Translations under genes and position numbers: made by a program
Notes under the pieces: generated by a model
What the model saw: the letters and a program-made list of their open reading frames with translations, nothing else
Told to the model about the DNA's origin: nothing
Databases searched by the model: none
Shown here: in pieces, positions 1 through 12,949 of the stretch
Numbering within the stretch: the stretch's first letter is position 1
How the letters are laid out: each line of letters opens with the position of its first letter
Origin: Megalonaias nervosa
Lineage: Eukaryota > Mollusca > Bivalvia > Unionida > Unionidae
Reading direction: 5' to 3'
DNA length: 64,000 bases
NCBI GenBank assembly: GCA_016617855.1
Contig: JAECUM010000809.1
Span: 1-64,000 of the forward strand

Positions 1-580
1 ATATCTTTATATTTATTCACAAATATATTTTTAATTACTTATTTATATTAATTCAGAAATATCTTTATATTTATTCAGAAATATATTTTTATTTATTTAT
101 TTATTTATATTAATTCAGAAAATATATTTATTCAGAAATATATTTTTATATTAACTCAGAAATATATTTTATTTATTTATTTATATTAATTCAGAAATAT
201 CTTTATATTTATTCAGAAATATCTTTTTATTTATTTATTTATTTATATTAATTCAGAAAATATATTTGTTCAAAATATATTTTTATATTAACTCAGAAAT
301 ATATTTTTATTTATTTATTTATATTAATTCAGAAATATCTTTATATTTATTCAGAAATATATTTTTATTTATTTATTTATTTTTATTAATTCAGAAAATA
401 TATTTATTCAGAAATATCTTTATATTTATTTAGAAATATATTTTTATATTAACTCAGAAATATATTAATTCAGAAATATTTCTATATTAACTCAGAAATA
501 ATATTTATATTTTTTTTCATTCAGAATTCAGAAATATATTTTTATATTAATTCAGAAATATATTTTTATTTAAACAAATA
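1..580. repeat. AT-rich tandem array, 138-bp higher-order repeat
   Basis: Almost purely A/T sequence in which TTCAGAAATAT-type motifs recur every 20-60 bp. The marker TAATTCAGAAAATATATTT starts at 111, 249 and 387, giving an exact 138-bp higher-order period. The array is cut by the left window edge and abuts the first plus-strand gene of element A. It could be a host satellite or a non-coding (replication or terminal) region of the viral element; the sequence does not decide. Confidence 0.85.
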
Positions 581-591
581 CTTATTATATA

Positions 592-1101
592 ATGAATCAT
601 GAAAATAATAATGCTATTATTGTTGCTATTAAGCAATTACAACACAACGGTATAAAAATATCTGATGAACTTGATCCTGAAAAAATTATGCGTGATTTTG
701 AATCATTACAATCTCGGAGGTCCGAAAATAGATATACGCTACCCTCCGATTATAGATTCATAAAGTTGATCCAACAGTCGATGTTACAATCACTGGCAGC
801 AATTACAGATACGCAGGTAAAATTGTTTGTTCCCCTTTCACGTTCAATCGAAAAGGTTAGGTCAGAATTATCTCACGAATACGAAACAAAAAGACTTGTA
901 CACGCTCGTATAAAACAGTTGAGAGATATTATGTCGATGACGGAGTCATTGAACGAAGTTGCGGAAGAGTTACTGGCGAAAGATAACGACGAGTGTGACT
1001 CCGGTGCTGATAGCACCGATGGTGAAAGTGACTGTAGTGACGCTGAAAACGAAACCAATGGTGTCACCTGTAACGTTGTACCAGCTAAACAAGAAGTATA
1101 A
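592..1101 (+). CDS. Hypothetical 169-aa acidic-tailed protein, edge of element A
   Basis: Intact reading frame of 169 codons. I do not recognise the family. Residues 1-120 are predicted largely helical and charged; residues about 128-155 are rich in Asp, Glu and Ser (for example the run from DECDSG to DCSDAE). It is the only plus-strand gene of element A and is convergent with the penton-like gene. The ATG is immediately preceded by TTATTATATA, the same type of AT-rich leader found before the other element A genes, which supports this start. It may be a regulatory or accessory viral protein; that is inference. Confidence 0.6.
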   Translation: MNHENNNAIIVAIKQLQHNGIKISDELDPEKIMRDFESLQSRRSENRYTLPSDYRFIKLIQQSMLQSLAAITDTQVKLFVPLSRSIEKVRSELSHEYETKRLVHARIKQLRDIMSMTESLNEVAEELLAKDNDECDSGADSTDGESDCSDAENETNGVTCNVVPAKQEV

Positions 1102-1200
1102 TTCATTTCTGACCCCCTTGACTTAGTCAAGGATATAATCACGGACTAAGTCAAGGATATAATCCGTGATATAATCACGGGGTAAAAAAAACCAATATTT
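1102..1200. terminator. Nested hairpins between convergent element A genes
   Basis: A 17-bp near-perfect palindrome (1116-1132) and a second hairpin with 7-bp arms and a 3-nt loop (1164-1180) lie between the two convergent genes. The segment ACTTAGTCAAGGATATAATC is repeated with one change at about 1121 and 1145. The position fits a two-sided transcription-end signal, but no poly(A) signal or known processing element confirms this. Confidence 0.4.
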
Positions 1201-1274
1201 TATTCGACATTTTTATTTTATTTTTTTTTGCTTGGTGTTTTCTACGATGACGCTCTACGAACGCACATACAGAT

Positions 1275-2448
1275 TTATATTTGACATCTCTGACCTAAGG
1301 TCCAGCAAGTGTCCAGTCTGGTCAGTAAGTTTGAAATGTATCCGCGATAAGAGCGGACTATGACATTTAGATAAAGAACGTTGATTGGTTCTGATACAAT
1401 CAAATACCCTGGTGAAACTTGAGGTGTAAATGAATACAGAATATATCGTTGTTGGGCTTGATTGTATTTTTCAGCGTCAACTTGATAACTACCATCAATG
1501 ACATCACATACTAGACTGACAGCGATCGTTGATGTTATATTGACAATGCCCGGCGAAATGTGACGACCTTCGTTGTATTGATCGTTATTGTATTTTAAGA
1601 TGCTTAGTTGTGGAATTATTTTTCTCCATGCTGCGAGTATACTTGGAAAATAAATATCTATCATTCTTTCGTTTGGATAATTTAGCTCGCCAGAAGAATC
1701 AATTAAATTTGGATCTGCGCTGAATAAATCTGATTTGAATTAGTTTATATGTTTAGTGTGCTCGATGATCTGCTGTTTTACATCATCGTTGTAAACTTGT
1801 GATAAATATTTAAACAAACTTGGTAAAACTTCATATGTTTTGTAATATTCAGATTTAATTGCTTTAACGTCCTGTAATTGATATTTTGGAATTCTCATGT
1901 ACTTTTTTTTCGGTTGTCAAAAACTCATTTCGTTGTGGCTCTGGTGAACCAAAATAAACCGGTGGAATCTCAGGCCAACCTAATACTGATTTGATCGAAG
2001 ACTGATATATGTCCACATCATAATCCGGCGATAATATTTCGATGGCCGATGATAACATTGGTTCGTGAACAGTAATGGCTATCTTTGATTCTTTTACTGT
2101 ATTGGATTTAATTCGGCGTTGGAATTCTTCATTGATCTGTTCTATTTGATAACTGCCCGTTAGAATACTGACTACTTGCCAATCTGGAGTTCCATCAGGT
2201 TTATTTTTATTTGCAAATACTAATAAATTATTTGGCGGAAGACCACCAAACGATTTCGACCTGATATTTGGCCAACTATAATAAACCTGTAATTGCGCTA
2301 ATGCAATTTCTTTTGCTGGAATTGCAGTTGGAAAATTAATACTGAATTCAGGATTAGTTGAACTCGCTGATATCATTGTAGTTCTTACCGAAGCAGTATT
2401 AATGACGATCTGCTGTAGTAATTCCAATGACGTTGTCATTGACGACAT
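1275..2448 (-). pseudogene. Penton-like minor capsid protein, broken
   Basis: The N-terminal 194 codons (2448-1864) match in layout the 60,277 gene of element C: a short Thr/Ser start, an 'NPEFSINFP' strand, then 'KEIALAQLQVYYSWPNI', as in minor capsid (penton-type jelly-roll) proteins of Polinton-like viruses. The C-terminal part (1664-1275) holds 'DVIDGSYQ' and 'YILYSFTPQVSPGYL', which correspond to 'SIASGSYS' and 'MIYSFSPDVPPGSL' in element C. The two parts are separated by a frameshift in an A-run near 1905 and an in-frame TAA near 1740. The extreme C-terminus is unclear and may reach about 1240. The start at 2448 follows AATAGTATAATA. Virion vertex role is inferred from family knowledge. 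Confidence 0.65.
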
Positions 2449-2461
2449 TATTATACTATTA

Positions 2462-2935
2462 TTATTCTAAATTCCTGATTTCTTCAATATTTTCGTCAAA
2501 TACTTCATTGTAGATTTTTACTATTGCACTGAATTCTTCATCAGATATTATGCCATCGTTGAACGACGACGAGATCAGCAATGATAGTTTTGAATATGCT
2601 GTTGTTGCTGTATATAATTTTACCACATACTCGTGTCATTTTGTGTTCGTGCATGTATCTATCTTCTTTGCAATAATACTGAAAATACCCGCTATAGTTG
2701 TTGCGGATGAAACGATAATCGTTACAACTACAGGCGCGGTCACTGACGCTGTCAGTGTTGATAATATTACACCGGTTCCAGCAATGAGCGCAGAAACTGA
2801 ATAGACAACTATGTCAACGACAACCACGCGTCTTCGATATTTTTTCACTTTTATTGTATAATTGTCAATAATATTTTTTAGTTTAGTTTGCCACTCACAT
2901 ACTTGATTGTATCTATATCGCTGAACGTCTATCAT
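2462..2935 (-). pseudogene. Two-membrane-helix protein (SLATT-like layout), one stop
   Basis: A 157-codon frame with one in-frame TGA at 2636-2638. Residues about 1-35 are charged and helical, two hydrophobic segments follow (about 36-62 and 66-90, with only a short turn between), and the C-terminal part is again helical. Element C carries a gene of the same layout at 55,866-55,351. The layout recalls SLATT-type or viroporin-like proteins, but no diagnostic motif is seen, so the function is open. It lies between the fibre and the penton-like gene and starts after TATAGTATA. Confidence 0.55.
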
Positions 2936-2944
2936 TATACTATA

Positions 2945-3903
2945 TTAAGTAATTAATTGAGGTGTTTCAGCTACAAATTCCAGACACCACCAGTAAGATG
3001 CTGTGGTTAATTTTTTATCAGATGGTTCCAACATAAACGTTTCTTCGGTATCTTTATTTAACACTACAGATACAGTTCCAGAAAAATTATCGGTTGAATG
3101 ACCCCATAGATATGTGGTATATATCTTAAATTTTGCAGAACTAAATACGGACAGTCTATATACACCGGTTACTTCAGCTGTATGTTTGATAGTGTTCTTT
3201 TGTGGTGTCCTTGTTGATGATTCTGATGATACTGTGTATACGATATTATTAATTTGTTTGTGTGGAATTTTAATCAGATTAGGTTTTTGAACGATATTAG
3301 GAATTCCACTGACAATATCGTTGAGTCTTGTGTTAATGTCGGCGAGTTTAATGTCAACAGTTGCTGGACTTCCAAAAAAATAACTAATAGCTCTGTTTAT
3401 GTTTCTACGAAAATTTAGAAATGTTTGTACGTGATTGGAAAAATCAGTTTTGAGTGTGGTCATTCCATCATTGATTGTAGTTAACGAAGTTGTTACTGGA
3501 ATTTCCTTATGATCGACATATTTCTTTGTTGCAGCGTCGAGATTATCTGTTGGTTCTCCTACGTTGGTAATTTTATTGTTGTTCATGTTAATGACACCGT
3601 TCATGTTATCACCGAATGTTGACAACCTGTCATTGATCGACACTGCAGTAATACCACTAGGAACAAGTTTGCCCTCTCTGTCGTATACAGCAATAATATT
3701 TCGTTGATTGAAATATTACTCGTCTTCAATTTTCCTTCACGGTTTTGAAATACAACAAGTTCGTTTGGATCAACGTTGGCAAGATTGAGCAGGTCAGATA
3801 ATTCATCATTTATCTGCCTTGTTACTCGCTTGAGTAAATCTGATGCTTGTTGGGCTCCGAACGTTGTTCGGGCTTTAGCTGATCTTCCGTAAATATCTAC
3901 CAT
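2945..3903 (-). pseudogene. Fibre-like protein with phage-tail-type stalk repeat, frameshifted
   Basis: Two overlapping frames (3903-3601 and 3643-2945) form one gene with a frameshift near 3690. Two short repeats of the type 'REGKL' flank the break. The second frame carries one stalk unit: 'GDNMNGVINMNNNKI', then 'DAATKKYVD', a pattern typical of trimeric tail fibres and shared with the element C fibre. The C-terminal 110 residues, after 'IVQKPNLIKIPHK', are beta-rich and unlike the element C head. By family analogy it is a trimeric host-attachment fibre. It sits just downstream of the protease gene. Confidence 0.65.
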
Positions 3904-3910
3904 AATATTA

Positions 3911-4342
3911 TTAGCGATTATTTAAAACAGAACTCGTATATTCGTGCACAGCCTTATGGGGTGGTATTTTTGATCTTGATACAGCATCAAGTACTGCCAG
4001 TGCTTCACGGCCAAATATTGGAGGATCCGTTAATGTTTGTGTTGATAGCGTTGAATACCAGATTGGAATGTTGCCAGTGATAGAATCACCAGTGACATAC
4101 TTTAAAAATTCTTTTGGTGGTGCCAGTCCGTACGAATCGAAATAAATAATTCCACGTGAATCAATCGCGTACGCAACCCAGTGAGTACTATGGCCAGAGT
4201 TTTTATCGAGATTAGCGATACCGGTTTCAACGCTGTTTGGTTTGTGTGGTAATTGATCACGCATAAAAACACCTCTGAAATTTTTTATATTTAATCGCGT
4301 AGCAGCATCGAGTAAATCAAAATTGGACAACGGGAAAATCAA
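3911..4342 (-). pseudogene. Adenain-like cysteine protease, start and nucleophile apparently lost
   Basis: About 143 codons, similar in layout to the intact protease at 63,454. It opens with 'PLSNFDLLDA'. A catalytic-type His occurs in 'STHWVAY' (residue 54) and the acidic partner in 'YFDSYG' (Asp69), as in adenovirus-type maturation proteases (C5 family). Where the nucleophile Cys is expected the sequence reads 'PPIFGREA', so Phe110 seems to replace it. The frame has no ATG: the first codon is TTG, overlapping the TGA of the upstream pX-like gene as TTGA, where an ATGA overlap would be expected. The element A copy is therefore probably inactive. Confidence 0.75.
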
Positions 4343-4801
4343 CGAGTCCCTGAAATTCTTAATCCTTTCCCGTATCGAGTTCCTGGAAGTCTCAGTCCGT
4401 GACCCATTCGTCGTCGTCTTTTTTAAAATCCTTTTCCTGTTGCTTTCTTTAATGCCATTCCAGCAGCTGTTCCAATTGCACCTAACGCAGCTGCTTTTTC
4501 AACAGCTAGGGGCTGCAGCAGCTATTATTCCTGGAATAGCTGCAGGAAGTGGAAATATACCACCTGTCTTAGCGGTTTCTTTGATGGCACCCGCAGAAAG
4601 ATTTACGCGTATACCTTTCTTTGATTGTTTGGCTTCATTGAAATACTTGAACTGGCGTTCTGTCAGCGATAGTTTATTTGAACCACCTGCGATTTGTTCT
4701 CGCGCTAGTGATATTTTTACTCCACATTTTTTCGCTGATGCCGACTGTAGTTTTTTAATCTGACCAGGAGTCAGATTGACACTAACATGATGATATGACA
4801 T
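4339..4801 (-). pseudogene. pX-like core/structural protein, frameshifted
   Basis: Starts 'MSYHHVSVNLTPGQIKKLQ', a form shared with the 62,817 gene of element C, where the corresponding stretch follows 'IYLTDG'. A Lys-rich region is followed by a Pro/Ala/Gly hydrophobic segment, as in adenovirus pX and Polinton core proteins. A frameshift near 4505 and an in-frame TAA at 4423-4425 interrupt it. The remaining 29 codons are basic and contain two 'GLR' peptides ('GHGLRLPG' and 'KGLRISG'), like the tail of the element C protein. The terminal TGA overlaps the first codon of the protease gene. Confidence 0.65.
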
Positions 4802-4821
4802 TTATGATATATTTCTGACTT

Positions 4822-6216
4822 CTAAATTAACGCTTGCATATTTTCGACTGGGGCATCAACGACTCTCATTCGTCCACCAGCACCTTTAAGTAACATTGTT
4901 TTATCACTGAGTATGACGGCGATTGCTCTGTAATTAGCAATAGCTCCTCTTGTAACACGAGCTCGAAAATGTATGTCAACGACGGACTGTCTAAACAAAT
5001 CCAAATGTTCCAGCGAAAAATAATAAATCGGGTATAAATTTATAAAATCTAGCTGTGATATTTGTAAACCAGTATCATCATTTTGATCACGCCCCATAAA
5101 CGACATCAATCGATGATATGCACGTGCCACATGATTTTGTTCAAAATTCAACAAAATATCCTCTGATGGTTCTTGATGTCCGTTTATCCTCAATGAAACC
5201 TCTGAAACACCGAGTTTGTCAAATATCATTGTGCTACGCGTTTGATCATTTACTCGTGCAGTATTTTGAAGTGCAACGAATATATGTCGCGGCGCAAAGA
5301 TACCCTGTTGTGATGCTATCTTCCATGTAAATAAACCATTAATTGCACTTTGAACACCATCTGTGGTTGTTGTTAACCATGAAAGCGTCGACTTGACGCC
5401 GCTTCTCATGAAAGCGAGTAACCGTTCTTCTTCAGGTATTACTGGCATCCACAATGAAAATTTTGTTAGTACTACTATGCCAGCGTCACCTGCAGGTCGC
5501 CAGATTGCATCATTGTCGCTGCCTTTTCGTATGAGTTCAACTGTATGCTTGGCACCGAAAATAACCTTTCTGACATTTCTGCAAAATCCAAAGATGTGTG
5601 ATAACGGAATCGTACATGAAAATCTCCTTTCGTTACCCTGCAACATTGCTCGACGTGATCTAAATCCTAAGTTGAAATCTGGATCGACATTAATAATCAT
5701 ACTTTGCACATCCACGTCGGCATTTCTAGCAAAGTTTCTTGGTCGTCCTATTTCATACCGGTTGTATTCAGGATGATCAGAAGTATCCTTCACAAACATC
5801 ATTGACGGACCAGCTGATCTTGAATAATCTTCGCTGTACCTTGCAAGACCAATTATCGTCGTGGCAACGTCAACGTCGCCATTAATAGATTCAATTTTTC
5901 TTCCGTCAATCATATACGTAGCGCTGGAAAACAACGCCATGATACTATTATTGACAAAACCAACACTGACATCAGCCCCATACGCTGTATTATCTGTTTC
6001 TAAAATTTCACCTTCAATTTCGATAAATGCTTCAGTGGGCAAGAATTATCTGCTCATATCTTGAACTTGTAATTCAATTTTGTTAGACTGATTTGGCTGT
6101 CGTGCGTCATAAGAATAATATTGATAATCCCGCACAGACTCATCCTTGAGGACTGGCGCATCCATGTCAAATGCTGGATCAGACACACGTTTGAACATAT
6201 TTATGTTATTAGTCAT
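4822..6216 (-). pseudogene. Major capsid protein, double jelly-roll type, one in-frame stop
   Basis: A single frame of 464 codons, the usual size for Polinton-like DJR major capsid proteins, interrupted once by TAA at 6046-6048 (codon 57). The start overlaps the upstream stop as ATGA (6216-6213). It aligns in order with the element C copy: 'YSEDYSRSA' with 'FSDDYSRST', 'TIPLSHIFGFC' with 'MLPLSMIFCFC', 'GAKHTVEL' with 'GVKHTLIL', 'LYPIYYF' with 'LYPIFYL'. Its place between a pVI-like and a pX-like/protease pair is the standard capsid cluster. The DJR call rests on this context and length; no structure could be modelled here. Confidence 0.75.
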
Positions 6217-6629
6217 CGTCTAATACGAATACCACTTCCCGCCATCAGACTTGCTGCTATGTTTTTTTCTTTGTCAGCACCGTTGGTGCTGGCGGCTAAC
6301 TCTGCTAGTTTTTGATTTGCGGCTTGATTTATTATTTTACTAACGTTTGCAGGCATCACTTCAGTGCTGGCCAGTTTCACTTGCTGAGGTTTTCGTCGTA
6401 CCAGTCGTGCTAGTCTATCCTTGATTGCAGAGAATGCTTTACTGGCAACGTCGCCGGCAGCACCAATACCTTTTTCACGAATAACGGCAATGGCTTTCAT
6501 TCCTAGTTGCCTTGCAATCGGTATTGCTTTTGGGGCTATCCTTCTAAATAAACCCTGAACAACATCACCAAGTCCATCTCCGTAGAATGTTTTATATGTA
6601 GATAATCTCGAATGTATCACCCTAATCAT
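6213..6629 (-). CDS. pVI-like minor virion protein
   Basis: An intact 138-codon frame, basic and alanine-rich. It begins with a short arm, then 'GDGLGDVVQGLFRRI', an amphipathic Gly/Leu stretch followed by repeated Ala/Lys/Arg helices, as seen in pVI or core-type proteins of adenoviruses and Polintons. It is the positional equivalent of the 61,053 gene in element C. It stands directly before the major capsid gene and shares an ATGA overlap with it, so the two were probably co-transcribed. The ATG at 6629 was chosen because the ATG at 6651 is out of frame. Confidence 0.6.
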   Translation of the reverse strand: MIRVIHSRLSTYKTFYGDGLGDVVQGLFRRIAPKAIPIARQLGMKAIAVIREKGIGAAGDVASKAFSAIKDRLARLVRRKPQQVKLASTEVMPANVSKIINQAANQKLAELAASTNGADKEKNIAASLMAGSGIRIRR

Positions 6630-6689
6630 GGTTGGCCCACGTTGGGCAACATGTATGATTATCTTATTATAGTAATTATATCTAACTGT

Positions 6690-7661
6690 TTAATCACTGT
6701 AATAATCATTAACGATTTCATTAATAAGTTCACGGTAAACATTAATGTCCATGATACCGCCTGTAAATAACCGTTGACAAATAGCAGCTGCTTCATTAAC
6801 GATTTCTGGAGAATTATTACCGGCTCGTTTTCCTCAATCAGAATTTCTAATCTGTCCACGTCGGCAAGGACATTATTTGGACATGGAGTAATAAGACCAC
6901 TTCCAGTTGTACTTGTATTAATACCACTTCCAGTGGCACCCGGGGCATCCTGCAATTCTTCTTCCTCACCTGTTGTTTCCACTGTTTTTTTTCTTCCTTG
7001 ATTTTAATTTCCTTTCTACTTTTGCTTTCTCAAGTTGCTGTTTCATTTCTTCTTCTTTCTATTTTCTTGTTTCTTTTGCTTGTTCAATATACTCTTTCAC
7101 TGTCTGGTTAAAAATATAAAACTGATTAACATCTTCCACAGATCTCATCTGCGGAGTATTAGTAGCGATACGATATATATCCCTGACCCAATCACCGGTT
7201 TTTAAGGTATTAATATATTCAGGTTTCATATATTTTTCTCTTTGATAATATCCATACGCGGCAATCCTTATTAATTGTTCTGTGTTTTTGATAGCGGCAA
7301 TACCTTCAGGTGTGAATTTATCTATTATTTTGGTTTTGGTTTTTGGTGGTTCAGGTTGTGGTTGAATTTCAAGTGGTGGTTGAGGAAGTTGCCTGGGTGG
7401 TGGTCGAGTTGCTCGAAGACGCCCAGCAATATCGCCAGGCAATGTTTCAAGAACTTTTTGTGTTGCCTCAGTTGCTGAAACAATTTTCTTTGTTGGTTCA
7501 GTAATTGGCTTAAATAATTGTTCTGTACCTTCTGCAAATTCTTCTTGTGTTTCTTGACGCGCCTGTAATTTTTGTCTGACAGAATCACGGACAGGAAAAT
7601 ATTTCTTAATTGCCTCTAATCGCTCTCGAGCTAGTCTAGCTGAGTGAGCTTCACCAATCAT
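6690..7661 (-). pseudogene. Gene X, conserved virion-module protein, broken
   Basis: The first 200 codons (7661-7059) are intact, then there is an in-frame TAG and two frameshifts near 6985 and 6825. The N-terminal half is helical and Gln/Glu/Lys-rich, followed by a Pro-rich linker ('PPPRQLPQPPLEIQPQPEPP'), a helical domain with 'AAYGYYQREKYMKP', then a Gly/Thr/Ser linker and a short terminal domain. Element C has a protein of the same layout at 59,218, upstream of the penton gene. I do not recognise a family. Its constant place at the head of the capsid cluster suggests a structural or scaffold role (inference). Confidence 0.55.
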
Positions 7662-7679
7662 TATTGATATAATGTTGGT

Positions 7680-9875
<2,196 letters not shown>

Positions 9876-10084
9876 ACCAGGACGCTCAGGTTTCATACAG
9901 CTCATGCCAATGTTTGATAAGTAAAAAAAACAAAACTATAATAATGTACCATTTATTTTAAAAATAGTGTAATTTTTATAGCTCTTAACAGTGGGTGCAA
10001 CGCCATTGACGACAAATTGGAGATGGCTCAGGTAGGGAGGAATTTTATATTCAGATTTTATGTCAACTGGGAGAAATACGGTTA

Positions 10085-10292
10085 TGTATCCCCGCTGCAC
10101 GCACAAGGGTTCGTTACAAAGAAAATTAGGAGTATCCGTCCATGAATCAAGGGATGGGGGTGGGGGTCTAACCTGTAACAATATAACATAATATATTTTA
10201 TTGTTACATGTTAGACTCCCCCCCCCCAATCCCTTGATTCATGACATACTGCTCATTTTCTTTGTAACGACCCCCAGTGGCTGCACGCGTGA
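10085..10292. mobile_element. Long imperfect palindrome (MITE-like hairpin)
   Basis: Arms of about 95 bp (about 10,087-10,185 and 10,197-10,292) can pair across a 10-15-bp AT loop. Matching blocks include CGTTACAAAGAAAAT, CATGAATCAAGGGAT and TAACAATA. The right arm has a 10-base C run. The structure fits a young hairpin MITE. No transposase domain is present. Confidence 0.6.
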
Positions 10293-10989
10293 AATATTTT
10301 GCAGGTCATTTTTATGCAGTTTGCTCAAGAGAATTATTATAAAAGGCAGCAAAGGGTACAAGGGTACCTAACAAGGGTAAATTTACAAGATGTGTGCACG
10401 TTTCTGTCAGTAATGAGGGGAACTATTGACAAAACCCGCTCGTCATGTGCTACTAAAGCGTCAGGAAGTCAAAAAGGGCAAAGATAGACAAAATAAACGC
10501 CCCACTCCCCGCCACTGCCAATTAACTATCGACAGTAATGTCAGTGAGTTGAAGGGGTGTGGGTTGGGTAATTAGTTTACCTTTTCGACTGTCAGAGGAA
10601 GTTCGTGTGATTCAAAAGCAACTAGAAATGTGTATATTTAACACTGCTAAATAAAATAAATTTTAACAATTTAGAGACATGCAGTTTTTAGTGCAATGAG
10701 ATTTTAATTTTAATGATGGGTCTTGCATTCAAATGTTGAAAAGCGATTATCAAAATTATACAGCAGATTTTCTATGTAAGTTCAAAATTCTACTTTTATA
10801 TCATATTTTGTCAAATATTTTGCAGGAACCAGTGCATTTGCATATTTTGCGAATAGAAGGATTCCACTATTCACATAATAATGAAATATGGACAGGGTCA
10901 CAGGCAGGATTTGTGGACCTTAGGAAAATTCTCCTGTAGGCCCCGCTGAATTACAAATTGTGATGCCAGTGGGACCCCTGACAATTGTG

Positions 10990-11158
10990 GGCCCCTGGGA
11001 TTTAGGCCTAGTTGTCTTACTCTGTCCATGTGTGGGTCCCTGGAATTTAGGCCTAGTTGTCTTACTCTGTCCATGTGTGGGTCCCTGGAATTTAGGCCTA
11101 GTTGTCTTACTCTGTCCATGTGTGGGTCCCTGGAATTTAGGCCTAGTTGTCTGTCCAT
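10990..11158. repeat. 45-bp minisatellite, about 3.7 copies
   Basis: The unit contains TTTAGGCCTAGTTGTC; successive AGGCCTA positions (11,004, 11,049, 11,094) are 45 bp apart. The period is a multiple of three, so both strands stay open without being genes. Confidence 0.95.
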
Positions 11159-12389
11159 GGCCCTGAATATGGATACTGTTTGGTTGACAAAATATGTACA
11201 ATGAAATTATGAAGACAAATTATGCACCATGAATGGGGTTCTCTTTCTCAACTTCACCTCATATTCTTTACACTGTAAACTTCATTTTAAGTCCAGTACA
11301 AAATGGTTGGTGACTTGAGATATACTAGGAAATGAGTTTCCAATCTACCTGTATGGTACTCTCTTAGGATGTACAAGTTTCCAATCTCCTTGTATGGTAC
11401 TCACAGAATGTACAAGTTTACAGCCTCCCTGTATGATACTCTCAGGATGCAAGTTTCCAGTCTCTATTTATGGTACTTGTGATGTACCAGTTTCCATCTC
11501 AAATTTACAATCTCCCTGCATGATGTACTGCTATGCAAAAAAAGTTTACAAAATGGAAAATGTCCAGATATGGCCTAAATATTGACCAAATAACTTGCAT
11601 ATCTCTTATAGTCTTGAGTGTTTAGAAATTTAAAAGGCATAAAAGTGCCAAAAGCTGTAAGTAATTTGAAATAAAAGTTAATGTGAAAATACAGTAATAT
11701 TTGTCACAGTATACTGATTTGAGTTTTTAATTATTCCCCTGTTGAACCCCTACACAGTACACATAAATCTTTCATAAAACAAATTGTTTGTTATGGTTAT
11801 AACAATCTTTAATTAATGATATATATATATATAATCTTATAGTTGCCAATTTTTCAGATTAGAGAACAAATGTAAGTTGAAATTTTCTCATTTCCAGTGG
11901 TTTGCATTAACCACCCTATAAATCACAAGTGACAAGTCCTTTGAAGTTTAACTCCTTGATGCATACATATATACAGGATAATTTATGTGTGTATATGCCA
12001 TTCAGTCTTGTTGTAATAAAGCTGCAGAGGATGCTGTGATGAAAACTACTCATGTTTTTGTAACTGTATTGCTAATCAAGTTATGCAATAACTTTCTAGT
12101 TCATCAGTTGATGTCTTGTGAATATATTATGAACACAGCAGTATATTTAACAAATGAATTTAAAGTTTGGAAAAGCTTTAACTAAACTATTACACTGAAA
12201 TAACTTCCTCTGCATAGTAAGGATATAATGTACCAACAATACGAGACATGTTTTTAGACTCTTGGTCTTTGTCCTTTTAATTAGTGTTTTTTTATAATTT
12301 ACAATCACGTTATAGCTTTTTTTTTTTGCTGTTTATTTGCCCATGTCGTTATTTTGAAAAGTGGTTCTTGTACATAACATGCCCTTAGT

Positions 12390-12590
12390 ATTATGGTATT
12401 GGTATTGCCTTTAGTATTTCCTTTAGTGTTGCCCTTAGCATTGCCTTTAGTATTGCCCTTATTATTACCTGTTGCCTTTAGTATTGCCTTAAGTATTGCC
12501 CTTAATGTTGCCCTTAGTATTGCCTTTAGTATTACCCTTAGTATTGCTCTAGTAGTGCCTTTAGTATTAGCCTTGGCTGAAAGTTTTTTT
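12390..12590. repeat. Short tandem repeats of TTGCCTTTAGTA type
   Basis: Irregular 12- and 18-bp units such as CTTAGTATTGCC repeat about 15 times. Low-complexity sequence, not a gene. Confidence 0.85.
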
Positions 12591-12609
12591 ATTTCTCTTG
12601 GCTAATTTA

Positions 12610-12945
12610 TGAACTAGTAACAGTAAAATCCAAATGTTACAGACAGCCTGTAGCTAGTAACAGTGGAATTCAAATTTTACATAGACTTATAACAGTGGGA
12701 TCCATGTTTTTCAGACAGCCTATACTACTAATAATGGAATCCAAGTTTTACAGACAGCCTATAACTTGTAAGAGTGGATTCCAAGTGTTACATACAACAT
12801 ATAACTTGTAACAGTGGAATCCATGTTTTGCAGAGAGCCTATAACTTGTAGCAGTGGAATCCATTTTTAGCAAACAACCTTTAACTTGCAATAGTCGGAT
12901 CCATGTTTTACAGATAGCCTTTAACTTGTAACAGTGGAATCCTGG
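12610..12945. repeat. 40-bp minisatellite, about 8 copies
   Basis: ATAACTTGTA recurs at 12,761, 12,801 and 12,841, and the unit includes CAGTGGAATCCATGTTTT. It is directly followed by a different 45-bp array. Confidence 0.9.
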
Positions 12946-12949
12946 TTTG

